From Hoylesella timonensis 4401737 = DSM 22865 = JCM 15640 (GTDB lineage Bacteria; Bacteroidota; Bacteroidia; Bacteroidales; Bacteroidaceae), in NCBI RefSeq assembly GCF_000455445.1, contig NZ_HG417095.1, positions 139,317-203,316 on the forward strand: 64,000 nucleotides of DNA, given 5' to 3'. Shown one piece after another: positions 35,301 to 43,912 of this stretch (within the stretch, counting starts at the first letter, position 1; each line of letters begins with the position of its first letter). The notes under the pieces are model-generated. The model saw nothing but the letters and a program-made list of their open reading frames with translations, did no database searches and was not told where the DNA came from. Both the position numbers and the translations under genes were made by a program.

Positions 35301-35555
35301 ATCTAAGGCTTTTTTCACTTCTTGTAAATAACTTTCTGAATCAGACAGTCCATGAGCAATACCGTAAAGTTGACTGAGAATGCGTATTTTCATTTCTTCT
35401 GTCGCTTTGTTGGTAAATGTCACCGCCAAGATGTTGCGATAAGCGTACGGATTATCAATGACTATTTTGATATACTCTGTGGCTAATTTAAAAGTTTTGC
35501 CACTCCCCGCACTTGCCTTGGAGATAGTAAGAGAACTCGGTTGCTGTGTATTCAT
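32325..35555 (-). CDS. addA: AddA-like UvrD-family helicase-nuclease
   Basis: A 1076-residue SF1 DNA helicase with C-terminal nuclease. Walker A KASAGSGKT (14-21), motif II MIDEFQDTSTVQW (~397), motif III YRWRSGDWR, motif IV DTNYRSEHHIV, motif V TIHKSKGLEFDHVI and motif VI LLYVAFTRACKS (~813) are all intact. The nuclease shows GNVLHMLFSKI, HRPDRVM, VVVVDFKFGK and YHDQIREYI. It acts with the AddB-like protein in recombinational repair. It starts 25 bp after the DUF5686 gene, so transcription probably begins at the promoter near 37706. Confidence 0.93.
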   Translation of the reverse strand: MNTQQPSSLTISKASAGSGKTFKLATEYIKIVIDNPYAYRNILAVTFTNKATEEMKIRILSQLYGIAHGLSDSESYLQEVKKALDLSDKQIRERAEKALDLLLHNYSYFRVETIDSFFQSVLRNLARELDLTANLRIELNDKEIQEKAVDQLIEELHPKQQLLGWILDFIEQKIADDKSWNVIGLIKDFGNNIFQETYKDHQSELTIKLNQKGFFPQYVQQLYAIKEKTIKELKDIPQEFTSLLTKYNACIDDLSRKSGGPASYFLKMSKGTFDSKMLINSYVQKALDSPDGWLTKTNLKDPRLFQLATELTQLLENAEKKRRALTKPYRTADLILKNLNQLRLLSSIENKVRELNDEGNNFLLSDTQTLLHELIDQNDSPFIFEKIGTQLSHIMIDEFQDTSTVQWKNFKILLQETMSHQDTNSLIVGDVKQSIYRWRSGDWRLLNNIEQEFAPSHQLKIEPLDTNYRSEHHIVNFNNHFFEIAAQQEYEELVASQTQGAEQMQKAYADVVQKIHKSKDKHGCVRIKLFPKEQYNETTIDEIIQTIQLLLDNGAKENSIAILVRNKANIHDIADVLMQVMPHIKLVSDEAFRLDSSSAVNILVDALHCLTHPEDQLTVANLAKTYQTQVLNHDLDDDDLLIQGKDIWDFLPKQYVLEAKALLSLPAMDLVERLYALFDLSSLKHQSAYICAFYDVLSQYISDNIAEIDSFINQWNETLHEKTIQSDGIDGIRMLTIHKSKGLEFDHVIIPFCDWKLEKEKTLWCKTDVAPFNELPVIPITFNEGKMQESYFEDSYQYEHLQNVVDNMNLLYVAFTRACKSLFIFGQRKVQARRSKIIEDSLEKLHTSLSESRLEGDMNKRDDVLCFSYGELWVPSEEETKFSENVFFAPIQTQSVEMKSYGNSVEFRQSNQSRTFTLPETNEDTTQQSYIQLGNVLHMLFSKIKTTSDIPTILRELEFEGVLYDNIITHEKLQQLLEKRFNNPKVAEWFSPQWELYNECSIIHTNPVTGEVMTHRPDRVMMQGDKVVVVDFKFGKPRPEYHDQIREYIHLLQQMGHAQVKGYLWFVYSNLIEEIK

Positions 35556-35579
35556 ATTCTTTATTTCTGTGATGAAGGG

Positions 35580-37640
35580 TTACCACCGCCTAAATAATTC
35601 AAAACCAAACTTAAACCCAAAATCCTTTGTTCTGCCATTCATGTTCGACATAAATGCGCCAATACAGAGAAAGCGTGTCTTGATTGCATAGCCCAATTCT
35701 AAATATGGATTTGCATTTTTAACACGAAGTGCACTCAGATATAGCCTTTCACGTTCAATAAAATGCCCTATGAGAGGTGTCCAAGCCAATACTAAGAAAG
35801 GAGATTCGTAGGTGAAATTTGCACGAACGTAATAATTAGATTGGTTATATAGACTACTTTCCAAGAGTTCAAATTCACCAGACCATTCGTCGTTCCAACC
35901 ATTTGGTAGGAAAGTTTGTCTGAAATTTTCAAAATCCACAAAGTAATCATTATGAGATCTATCGGTGTAAAATCCAGTTCCAACACGCATGGATAGCGAT
36001 TGTACGTTGTGAAGGGGCAAGATATATTGTCCATCAAACTCCCAACGAGTATAAGGTGTGTTGGTTCCTGCCAGCTTCTTGATGCTCTTTTCGTAACAAG
36101 CCATCAGTGTAGGACCTTGATATCCCCAAGGTCTATAATGTACTTGAAACTTGGGAGCTAAAGATGTATATACAGAAGGTTTGTTAATAAGTTCAAATCC
36201 TACTTTGTTTAATGCTGTTCGGCGGTGAAAAACAAAGCCCGCTTGGAAGCCTATCTTAGGCGTAAAGTCGTAGTTCGCATAACAATCCCAAAAGGAATCG
36301 TTAAACTCATATAAATTCAGATTATCCCACACACGATTGTTGTTTGTTGCTATTCTCAATTCATTTACTAAATTTCCATTTTGAATTCTTCGACCTCCTG
36401 ATAATCCAGAGCTGATAAATCCGTTGTGCCGTATATCAAAGTAATAGATGAGAGGAATCCAAAAAGAAAATTGATGTAGTCGAAAAGAATAACCTCCTTT
36501 TAGCTGAAGCCAAATGTTGCTATTTTCAGAAAAATGGTATCCGCCACGAATGTTGAAGTTATAATAAAATCCCTGACTCGGACTATATTCCATGTATAAT
36601 GGATTTAAGATGGGATCTATTCGCAGAGAGCCTGCTTTGTTTGGACCAAAATCTTGGTGGATGTCATTGAATATATTTTCGCCAATCATATCCCAAAGGA
36701 CAGATTTCACAAAATTTACTTTAGGAGGAGTTGCAACAGAATCCAATGCGGTAGTGTCTTTTTCTTCGTTTCGTTTATCTTTGAGTAATTCGCTATACAC
36801 CATTTTCTCGTAAGAAGTTAACGGTTCTGGGCGAATCTGCTCCATCAGTTGAAAATTTTGATTCGCTTCCGAGATGTTAGGTAGAATCTTAGGCAAGTGA
36901 TAAGCAATGGTATAATGTGTTCGGACATCGTTACCAAAGAATAAAAAGCGTGAAGTAAGGCTGCAATTTTGAGGCGTCAGAGATTGTACTCCATGGTTAC
37001 CCATCTGAATGGATAGCCTGTAAAAAATCATATCATACTCGCCCGTTAGTTGTATAGTGCTAATTTTCCCCGAACGAGCATCGACTTTCGCCTCACCAGT
37101 TACTAACAGTGTGTTCTTTAACCGTGGTTTGAAATGGAGCTTTAGTAAGCTGTCTGCCGATTCTTCAATAGTATATTTATAATAAATTTTATTTTGCCTG
37201 TTAAAAGGAGAAAGCACATTCTCGTTAATCAGAGTGACATCATATATATTAGGTGTCAAGTAATGAAGCATGGCAGGAAATGATAAACGGTGAGTGCCAG
37301 CAGAAGATAATGAAAGAATTTTATCTATTTGGTACTTGCCATTTGGTAAGAAAGTGACTTTATTATAGCTTTCTTCAAGATAACGTCTGCTGCCAACATG
37401 TGCCATTGCATACATAGTTGGAACAGCCATTAACAGCAGATTTCGCTTGTTAATGTGAAAAGAAGACTTCATATATGCATAACTCACAGTGTCAGGTGCT
37501 TGTAGTGTCTTTATTTTTTCGGGATATGTAAATATGCGAGTTAAGATAGAATCTTTCTTGCTTTTAGCTGATAACGATCCTAACAAGCCATACTGGCAGA
37601 TGATGAGTAGTATGAATATCTTGAAATATTGATTTTTCAT
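35580..37640 (-). CDS. DUF5686 outer-membrane beta-barrel protein
   Basis: About 686 residues starting MKNQYFKIFILLIICQYGLL, a Sec signal peptide that ends near LGSLSA. The C-terminal two-thirds has alternating aromatic strands typical of outer-membrane barrels (GFYYNFNIRGGYHFS, YVRANFTYESPFLVLAWTPL) and ends in Trp. This is the DUF5686 family of Bacteroidota, role unknown, sometimes found with TonB-linked transporters. An ATG 96 bases farther upstream lies beyond the promoter and is rejected. It is first in a probable unit with addA and addB, a puzzling pairing. Confidence 0.82.
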   Translation of the reverse strand: MKNQYFKIFILLIICQYGLLGSLSAKSKKDSILTRIFTYPEKIKTLQAPDTVSYAYMKSSFHINKRNLLLMAVPTMYAMAHVGSRRYLEESYNKVTFLPNGKYQIDKILSLSSAGTHRLSFPAMLHYLTPNIYDVTLINENVLSPFNRQNKIYYKYTIEESADSLLKLHFKPRLKNTLLVTGEAKVDARSGKISTIQLTGEYDMIFYRLSIQMGNHGVQSLTPQNCSLTSRFLFFGNDVRTHYTIAYHLPKILPNISEANQNFQLMEQIRPEPLTSYEKMVYSELLKDKRNEEKDTTALDSVATPPKVNFVKSVLWDMIGENIFNDIHQDFGPNKAGSLRIDPILNPLYMEYSPSQGFYYNFNIRGGYHFSENSNIWLQLKGGYSFRLHQFSFWIPLIYYFDIRHNGFISSGLSGGRRIQNGNLVNELRIATNNNRVWDNLNLYEFNDSFWDCYANYDFTPKIGFQAGFVFHRRTALNKVGFELINKPSVYTSLAPKFQVHYRPWGYQGPTLMACYEKSIKKLAGTNTPYTRWEFDGQYILPLHNVQSLSMRVGTGFYTDRSHNDYFVDFENFRQTFLPNGWNDEWSGEFELLESSLYNQSNYYVRANFTYESPFLVLAWTPLIGHFIERERLYLSALRVKNANPYLELGYAIKTRFLCIGAFMSNMNGRTKDFGFKFGFELFRRW

Positions 37641-37705
37641 TTGCACCAGATAGAACAAGCTACTAATGGAAAATAATATCTTTCCATTTTTGCTTCTATC
37701 TCTTG

Positions 37706-37737
37706 CAAAGATAATATTTGTTTGAAAAAAAGCCAAA
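37706..37737 (-). promoter_or_regulatory. promoter of the DUF5686-addA-addB unit
   Basis: On the minus strand TTTG (plus 37734-37737), 20-bp spacer, TATCTTTG (plus 37706-37713), both perfect. It decides the start codon at 37640. Confidence 0.8.
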
Positions 37738-37864
37738 TCAAACTTTGTTTTTGTGACACATCAGCTTTTTTCGAAAGTTTAGGAGCTTTTAAAGATAGTG
37801 TCTTCCATTCTTTCATTTTAGTGAAAAGTTGATGAAGGATAGTTTAATAGGCGGCTTACTTTTC

Positions 37865-37904
37865 CAAAAAGAAGTCCGCAACGCCTGTTGATGGGCATTG
37901 CGGA
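37865..37904 (-). terminator. rho-independent terminator of the glnS-TPR-dedA unit
   Basis: TCCGCAA...TTGCGGA (37875-37881 with 37898-37904), with an inner GCC/GGC pair. On the minus strand it is followed by CTTCTTTTT. Confidence 0.75.
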
Positions 37905-37994
37905 TATGAAAATAGTGCCGATTTGACGCTTAGTGAACGATAATACCTGTTAACAGACTTATGTGCATCATGCTGTTAAGCTGGAAAAAAGTTC

Positions 37995-38633
37995 TTAAAC
38001 CGTCTTTTTTTGCTTGTTTTTTCGATAAAGATATTTTATAAGGAAGTAGAGTGCAACAATGGCAGCTATACCAAGAATCACAACCTTGATATGGTCGTTA
38101 TACTCAATAATCTTTTCGTTGAGTTGTTCCTCTGGTACTATAAAATGCAAATACCATCCCAATGCCGCTAACACACAATTCCAGATTCCTGCACCAATGG
38201 TGGTATAAAGGATAAACTTCCAAAACTTCATTTTTGCAAGACCTGCTGGTACAGAGATGATTTGTCGAATGCCTGGTAACAAACGTCCAGTCAATGTTGC
38301 GATAACGCCATGATCATAAAAGTATTTTTCGCTCTTTTCTACCTTCTCTTGGTTTAACAAGCACATGTGTCCCCATTTGCTATTTGCAAACTTATACACA
38401 ATCGGTCTGCCTAAATAATAAGCAGCTATATAGTTTGTAGCGGAGCCAAGAACAGCTCCCAAAGTAGCGACAATGATGACAAGTGTCATATCAAGGTGTC
38501 CTGCGGCAGCGTGATAAGCTGCTGGCGACACAATTAACTCCGATGGGACGGGTATCACAGTACCTTCAATGTACATCAGTAGAAAGACGGTACCATAATT
38601 TAAGTTTCCCATGAGTGAAGAAAACCAGTTCAT
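37995..38633 (-). CDS. dedA: DedA family membrane protein
   Basis: A 212-residue inner-membrane protein with re-entrant and transmembrane helices. Family motifs are EGTVIPVPSELIV and GRLLPGIRQIISVPAGLAK, the latter with the essential Arg. DedA proteins act in undecaprenyl-phosphate or phospholipid translocation and membrane homeostasis. The exact substrate here cannot be told. Basic C-terminus (YRKNKQKK). It starts 47 bp after the TPR gene on the same strand. Confidence 0.92.
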   Translation of the reverse strand: MNWFSSLMGNLNYGTVFLLMYIEGTVIPVPSELIVSPAAYHAAAGHLDMTLVIIVATLGAVLGSATNYIAAYYLGRPIVYKFANSKWGHMCLLNQEKVEKSEKYFYDHGVIATLTGRLLPGIRQIISVPAGLAKMKFWKFILYTTIGAGIWNCVLAALGWYLHFIVPEEQLNEKIIEYNDHIKVVILGIAAIVALYFLIKYLYRKNKQKKTV

Positions 38634-38680
38634 GTGAATAATTTTAAATAGTTTGTTGTGATACTAAACACATTTTTTAC

Positions 38681-40102
38681 TTATTGGTTCTGAAGGAGAA
38701 AGTTGTAATATTCTTCAGGTGCCATACCTTCTGGGAAAAAGGTTTGTAATACCTTTTGGGCTTCATATGGATTTTTTTCGCATGCTTTTTTCACTGCTTG
38801 TATAAATTCATCCGTTTTATTGAGAGTTTTACAACATACAGCAAAATAGGAATATCCATATTCCCAAGTCTCATCCACACTCTCAAGTAAGTTCTTAAGA
38901 ACTTCATAAGCCATTTGTACATAACCGCAGTTATATGAAAAGACGGCTATTTTCAAGGCTGTATAAGTAGAAGCATTAGGCTGGCGTATGGCTTCTTGAA
39001 AAATTTCTTGCGCTGCTTCTACTTGATCATTTTCAAGTAGGATATGCCCTTTCGTTAGTTTTATGTCCTCCATGTCCATGCACTCCAAATTCTGCATCTT
39101 ATCGACGTAGGACAAAGCCTCATCCATTTTCCCTAAATGAGACAGCGTCAAGGCTATATTTTCATAAATCTCTGCCAAGCTTTCTGGAGTGACTTGATTC
39201 TGTTGTTCTGCCCTTTTCAAGTGAGCAAGTGCTTTTGCGGGCTGGTCAAGTTGAAGATAAGAAACACCTATCAGACCGTCAATAGTCACGTCATTTGGGT
39301 CTAACTGCTGGTATGCAAGATAATATTTCAAGGCTTCCTCAAAGTTCCCTAAGTTGAAAAGTGAATTGGCTTTGATAATTATTGCGAGTGAGTTCTTGGG
39401 ATTGATAGCAATAGCGTATTCACAGCTTGTAATCGCATCGCTAAAGCGGTCATTGATAGCTTGCAAAGAAGCTAAATCTGTCCAATAATCAACAGAGTAT
39501 GGATTCTTGTCTATGAGTTTTTGAAAGATTCGTTCACTCTCCTCATAATCGCCCAAACCTAAAAGTATACGCCCTTTCAACTCTTGGCAGTCATCATCTG
39601 TTTTTGATTTCAATAGCTCGAACCAGTCTTCGGCTTTCATGAATTGCTCGTTTATTGCGTATAGTGAGGCGATGTCGAAAATGAAATTTTCTCGCTCTTC
39701 CTCGACTAAATCATTCAAGTGATTCCGAAATAATTTCTCTGCTTCTTCCGTTTGTTCTTCACGCAATTTCAACTTACCTAACAAGTAGATGTACTCAAAG
39801 TCGCTCTTATCTTCAACTCTCTCAAGATAGGTGTAAGCTTTTGTAATATCCTTCTCTACTAAAGCAGTTAATTTTGCCTTGATAATCCACAGAGTCGTTG
39901 AATGAGGAAAGATATCCAAACCGACATGGACAGCCTTTTTGGCATTTTTGAAATCTCCGTGATTAAAATAATATTCTGCTATATCTGAAAAGTCGTCTGA
40001 ATCCATAAACATAGGATTGCCTGACGTTTGTGATTTTTCAAATTGCTGCAAAATATTTTTAAACTCTTTCGATTCAAAATACGAATTGTCGTTACTTGTC
40101 AT
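38681..40102 (-). CDS. tetratricopeptide-repeat protein
   Basis: A 473-residue soluble protein made largely of TPR-like helical pairs (for example AEYYFNHGDFKNAKKAVHVG, DLASLQAINDRFSDAITSCE, KANSLFNLGNFEEALKYYLA). No signal peptide or enzymatic domain is seen, so it is probably a protein-interaction scaffold in the cytoplasm. The acidic start (NDNSYFESKEFKNILQQFEK) is predicted helical. It lies between glnS (35 bp) and dedA (47 bp), but neither neighbour suggests a specific partner. Confidence 0.85.
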   Translation of the reverse strand: MTSNDNSYFESKEFKNILQQFEKSQTSGNPMFMDSDDFSDIAEYYFNHGDFKNAKKAVHVGLDIFPHSTTLWIIKAKLTALVEKDITKAYTYLERVEDKSDFEYIYLLGKLKLREEQTEEAEKLFRNHLNDLVEEERENFIFDIASLYAINEQFMKAEDWFELLKSKTDDDCQELKGRILLGLGDYEESERIFQKLIDKNPYSVDYWTDLASLQAINDRFSDAITSCEYAIAINPKNSLAIIIKANSLFNLGNFEEALKYYLAYQQLDPNDVTIDGLIGVSYLQLDQPAKALAHLKRAEQQNQVTPESLAEIYENIALTLSHLGKMDEALSYVDKMQNLECMDMEDIKLTKGHILLENDQVEAAQEIFQEAIRQPNASTYTALKIAVFSYNCGYVQMAYEVLKNLLESVDETWEYGYSYFAVCCKTLNKTDEFIQAVKKACEKNPYEAQKVLQTFFPEGMAPEEYYNFLLQNQ

Positions 40103-40137
40103 TTAAGCGGTTCTTTAGATAGAATAAATGGATATGC

Positions 40138-41853
40138 TTACTTCTTTACTTTTGCCCAAGCATCTTTTAATCCTACTGTTTTATTGAAGACTAAATGCGA
40201 TGCACTGCTATCTGGGTCTGCCATAAAATAACCAATTCGTTGGAACTGTAAGTATTCTCCAGGCTTTTTGTTAGCTGCATATTCTTCGACATAACAGTTT
40301 TTGAAAATATGTAGACTGTCTGGATTTAGCAACTCATGGAAATCTCTTTCATCTGCTCCAGGGTTCTCTACGTAGAACAATCGGTCGTACTCTCTTACCT
40401 CTGCCTGTTGACAATGGTCTGCGGATACCCAGTGTAGTGTACCTTTTACCTTGCGATTTGCCCCTTCCATTCCACTTTTGCTTTGTGGATCGTATTCGGC
40501 TTGGATTTCTATAATGTCACCATTTTCGTTTTTGGTACATCCTGTACACTTAACAATATACGCATTCTTCAGTCTCACTTCTTTGCCAGGTGTCATTCTG
40601 AAAAACTTTCTGGGTGCATCTTCCATAAAGTCATCTCGCTCAATCCACAGATTTTTGCTAAATGTGATGGTGTGCGTGCCGTCTGCTTCATTCTCTGGAT
40701 TATTGATGGCTTCCATTTCTTCAGACTCTCCATCGGGATAGTTGGTTATCACCAGTTTTACGGGATTCAACACGGCACTCACCCTACAAGCCTTCTTGTT
40801 CAAATCGTCGCGCACGGCAGCTTCGAGCAATGCCACGTCATTCAGCGCATCAAACTTGGTATAGCCGATAGACTTGATAAAGTTTCTAATACTTTCAGGA
40901 GAATACCCGCGACGTCTCATTCCGCACAGTGTCGGCATGCGAGGGTCGTCCCATCCCGAAACAGCATGCTCTTCTACGAGTGCATGAAGTTTGCGTTTAC
41001 TCATCACTGTGTAGGTTAAGTTCAGTCGGTTGAACTCTATTTGTCGTGGGCGATTGTCGTCCATGACGTCACTTGTTCCGTCCATCTCCTTCAAAAAATC
41101 AATAAGATGATCATAAAGAGGTCTGTGTGGAACGAACTCGAGTGTACAGATAGAATGAGTTACACCCTCAAAGTAATCGCTTTGTCCATGGGCAAAGTCG
41201 TACATAGGGTAGGCATGCCATTTAGTTCCTGTACGATGGTGAGGAATATGGATAATGCGATAGATGATAGGATCGCGGAAGTGCATGTTGGAATTTGCCA
41301 TATCCAATTTTGCACGGAGCACCATACTACCTTCAACGGCTTCTGGTGTGTTCATCTGTTCAAAGAGTTTCAACGACTCTTCGATGGGACGATCTCTATA
41401 AGGAGAAGCCACACCTGGAGTTGTAGGTGTACCTTTTTGTTCCGCAATCTGTTCAGCGGTTTGCTCGTCAATGTAGGCATGTCCTTCTCGAATCATCCAA
41501 ACCGCAAAATCCCACAGCTTTTCAAAATAGTCTGAAGCGTAATAAATATTTTCCCACTTAAACCCTAACCATGAAATGTCGTTGAGAATATTTTCGACAT
41601 ATTCGTTGTTTTCTTTGCTTGGGTTCGTATCGTCAAAGCGTAAATTACATATACCGTTGTATTTTTCTGCGATGCCAAAGTCCATACAGATAGCCTTGGC
41701 ATGTCCTATATGTAAGTAGCCATTGGGCTCTGGGGGGAAACGTGTCTGAATCCTTCCACCATTCTTGCCTTTCGCAAGGTCTTCCTCAACGAGTTGCTCT
41801 ACAAAACTCAGGCTTTTTTTCTCTTCTGTGTGATTGTCCTCTTGTACTGTCAT
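40138..41853 (-). CDS. glnS: glutaminyl-tRNA synthetase
   Basis: A class I synthetase that charges tRNA-Gln. The ~571-residue protein has FPPEPNGYLHIGHAKAICMD (HIGH motif), FRRRGYSPESIRNF-type catalytic-core segments (here CGMRRRGYSPESIRNF) and VMSKRKL in place of KMSKS, the usual GlnRS form. The C-terminal beta-barrel anticodon domain ends near LVFNKTVGLKDAWAK. The start at ATG 41853 is preferred over TTG 41859. Its presence indicates direct Gln-tRNA charging, so a GatCAB detour for Gln is not required. Confidence 0.95.
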   Translation of the reverse strand: MTVQEDNHTEEKKSLSFVEQLVEEDLAKGKNGGRIQTRFPPEPNGYLHIGHAKAICMDFGIAEKYNGICNLRFDDTNPSKENNEYVENILNDISWLGFKWENIYYASDYFEKLWDFAVWMIREGHAYIDEQTAEQIAEQKGTPTTPGVASPYRDRPIEESLKLFEQMNTPEAVEGSMVLRAKLDMANSNMHFRDPIIYRIIHIPHHRTGTKWHAYPMYDFAHGQSDYFEGVTHSICTLEFVPHRPLYDHLIDFLKEMDGTSDVMDDNRPRQIEFNRLNLTYTVMSKRKLHALVEEHAVSGWDDPRMPTLCGMRRRGYSPESIRNFIKSIGYTKFDALNDVALLEAAVRDDLNKKACRVSAVLNPVKLVITNYPDGESEEMEAINNPENEADGTHTITFSKNLWIERDDFMEDAPRKFFRMTPGKEVRLKNAYIVKCTGCTKNENGDIIEIQAEYDPQSKSGMEGANRKVKGTLHWVSADHCQQAEVREYDRLFYVENPGADERDFHELLNPDSLHIFKNCYVEEYAANKKPGEYLQFQRIGYFMADPDSSASHLVFNKTVGLKDAWAKVKK

Positions 41854-41927
41854 ATTCAACTATTTTTGGGATAACTCTTGGCTTACAAAAGCCGTGGCTA
41901 ACCTTTATATCATTAATATAATATGTG

Positions 41928-41935
41928 CAAAGATA
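41928..41935 (-). promoter_or_regulatory. glnS promoter -7 element
   Basis: Minus-strand TATCTTTG (plus CAAAGATA), about 75 bp before the start codon. No matching TTTG is seen at -33. Confidence 0.6.
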
Positions 41936-42017
41936 ATAAAAACTAAAGATTATTCATTCTACCAGCCATAGTTTTTTGTGCAAATGATAGAATTATATTA
42001 TTTAATATGGAAATAAA

Positions 42018-42049
42018 TTTGTTTGATTCATTTTAATTCTCTATATTTG
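42018..42049 (+). promoter_or_regulatory. orphan plus-strand promoter
   Basis: TTTG (42018-42021), 20-bp spacer, TATATTTG (42042-42049): an exact match with no plus-strand gene downstream. Confidence 0.65.
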
Positions 42050-42054
42050 CAGTG

Positions 42055-42141
42055 TTATCCTGAATACAATCTTTTACCTTAAAGAAAACTAATACCTATT
42101 GAAAATAAATGCCCATCTCTGTGAAGAAACGGGCATTTTTT
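42055..42141 (+). ncRNA. candidate small RNA, about 87 nt
   Basis: Predicted transcript from the orphan promoter to a hairpin AATGCCC (42108-42114) / GGGCATT (42131-42137) followed by TTTTTT. The hairpin is symmetric and could also terminate mltG, which runs toward it on the minus strand, so its presence alone does not prove an RNA. No start codon with a useful frame lies in it. No known family recognised. Confidence 0.4.
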
Positions 42142-42208
42142 AATTCAAAGTTTTTGATCATTCAATGACAGGTAGCTGCCTTTTCATGAATCATCTTTGC
42201 AAAATATC

Positions 42209-43255
42209 TTATAGAATTCCTCTTTTGTTGAGTGCTGCGGTGTATTTATTTGCGTTTCCCAAGTGTTCTTGGTAAGTTTTCGCAAAGTTATGAGTACCGC
42301 TAAAGTCCTCTTTGGCACACATGTACAGATAGTCGTGGTGCACCATATTTAATACGGCATCAATGCCAGCAATGGAGGCTATACGGATAGGACCTGGTGG
42401 CAAACCAGTATTGTTGTATGTGTTATACGGACTCTTGATGTTTAGAAGTTTTTGATAAATGCGTCGCAAATCAAAATCTTTCCATGCAAATTTTATGGTG
42501 GGGTCTGCTTGAAGTGGCATTCCATTTGGATATTTGCTGTCTCTGAGCATCAGACGATTGTAATACATTCCTGCAATCATTGGCTTTTCTGCATTGTTAG
42601 CGGTCTCTTCGTCAATGATACTTGCCAATGTGATGACTTCATTTTTGGATAGTTTCAGTGCTTGTGCTTGTGCCGTGCGCTTGCTATTCCAAAAACGATT
42701 GCTTTCTTTCTTTACCCTGTCCAACAGTTGGTCTATGGATATATTCCAATAAATTTCATAGGTATCGGGAATAAACATACAAGCAATGGTCGCTGTATCA
42801 TAGCCATATTTCTTGCAGACTTCCTGACTGGTCAAAGCCTTGGCGATGTCGGTACTGTCAAGCATTAAGCGTTTGCTTAATTCTTCTGACAGCCGATCCA
42901 TGGTTCTAACAGAGGGTATCGTGAGGTTGATGGGGTCTTGGATGCCATTTTTTATGTGCCTTAAAACAGTGAATGCACCCTGTGAGGGCTTAATGGCATA
43001 TCTTCCCGTTCGTATATGGTCGGCATACTGACTATGGCGCATCAGTGTGGTAAATCCATGAAGACTGTGTTGTCTGGCGATGGGCGTTAATTTAGCGACA
43101 ACAGAGTCTGCATTGTCATCGGCATCAATGTAGATATACTGAGTGGTTTCTGAGTTTGAGAATGCGGAAAAAAAGTAATAGTACATCAAGCCAAAGACTA
43201 AAAATAAGCAAGTGGCAGCCGCTATTAAATATCTATTTTTATGTTGTTGATCCAT
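42209..43255 (-). CDS. mltG: endolytic murein transglycosylase MltG (YceG)
   Basis: A 348-residue inner-membrane enzyme that cuts nascent peptidoglycan strands and so sets glycan chain length. One N-terminal anchor (RYLIAAATCLFLVFGLMYYY), a LysM-like region and the YceG catalytic domain follow. Visible family segments are GMYYNRL, MPLQADPTIKFAW, YNTYNNTGLPPGPI and THNFAKTYQEHL. In place of the ASIVEKET active-site segment of the E. coli enzyme this protein reads ASIIDEET. If the catalytic Glu is the residue aligned with Asp, the change would be conservative. Start ATG 43255 is preferred over TTG 43261. Confidence 0.92.
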   Translation of the reverse strand: MDQQHKNRYLIAAATCLFLVFGLMYYYFFSAFSNSETTQYIYIDADDNADSVVAKLTPIARQHSLHGFTTLMRHSQYADHIRTGRYAIKPSQGAFTVLRHIKNGIQDPINLTIPSVRTMDRLSEELSKRLMLDSTDIAKALTSQEVCKKYGYDTATIACMFIPDTYEIYWNISIDQLLDRVKKESNRFWNSKRTAQAQALKLSKNEVITLASIIDEETANNAEKPMIAGMYYNRLMLRDSKYPNGMPLQADPTIKFAWKDFDLRRIYQKLLNIKSPYNTYNNTGLPPGPIRIASIAGIDAVLNMVHHDYLYMCAKEDFSGTHNFAKTYQEHLGNANKYTAALNKRGIL

Positions 43256-43277
43256 TATCAAATGATTTTAACGGCTG

Positions 43278-43308
43278 CAAAGGTAGTAGAAGTTATACAT
43301 TGGGCAAA
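43278..43308 (-). promoter_or_regulatory. mltG promoter
   Basis: Minus-strand TTTG (plus 43305-43308), 19-bp spacer, TACCTTTG (plus 43278-43285). Confidence 0.7.
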
Positions 43309-43409
43309 ATAAAACCTTATTAATTTTATAATTTCTTATAATCAGCATGTTCTTTCATGGCAAAAAATTGTGAATTGACAAATAGATTTTTCCCTTTATG
43401 TGATACAGC

Positions 43410-43795
43410 AGTTTGTAAATTTTAATTACCAAAAATGAGCGTTTTTAATTTTGCATTCTAGCACAAAATATGGCTTTCTTTCATACAGTTTTGGCAGTTT
43501 TTATCGTGAAAATGAGTAGATTTGGCTGTTATCCCATTGAGTTAACCCCGTTAGATGGTGATAATAGTTGCCCTATTGTAATGGAATAGCGGGCTTAGGT
43601 GGTGCTTCCAATCCACATAAATCATTGCTTTTAGTGGAAAATTCAGGTTAAACAAGGGGCTTATTAGTGGTGAATTTTTATAAGTATGTGTTATTCAAAG
43701 AGTTATGAAAACTCGCAAATACTCGAATATTTTCAACCAACTTTCTTTTTGTTGAAAATATGAAAGTTATGAGAGGTGTTTTGTTAAATTTATTG
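43410..43795 (-). repeat. possible degenerate relative of the 395-bp repeat
   Basis: Partial resemblance to copy B in the same order: an AATTACCAAAAA-like start, CATTGAGTTAAC, and near the end ATATTTTCAAC with its exact complement GTTGAAAATAT where hairpin 1 should be, followed by GTTATGAGAGG. The arms differ from copies A-C but still pair. The overall length (~385 bp) is also right. Boundaries and homology are uncertain by eye. Confidence 0.35.
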
Positions 43796-43866
43796 ACAGT
43801 TAATTACTGAACTTTAGAAGCGATGTTGAGCGAATGTGGAACTATGTCACGAAAGACGAAAGATGA

Positions 43867-43898
43867 TTTGGAAATCCATAATACAATTTGTACCTTTG
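43867..43898 (+). promoter_or_regulatory. promoter upstream of gph
   Basis: TTTG (43867-43870), 20-bp spacer, TACCTTTG (43891-43898). Leader of about 145 nt before gph. Confidence 0.75.
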
Positions 43899-43912
43899 CA
43901 GTCATTAAAGCA

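Noticed and set aside
40483..41019. 178-residue open frame on the plus strand
   Set aside because: It lies antisense inside glnS and has no domain; an effect of codon bias in glnS.
43823..43912. 60-residue frame starting at 43823 as a gene
   Set aside because: The gph promoter lies inside it, so only the part from 43913 could be expressed from that promoter.
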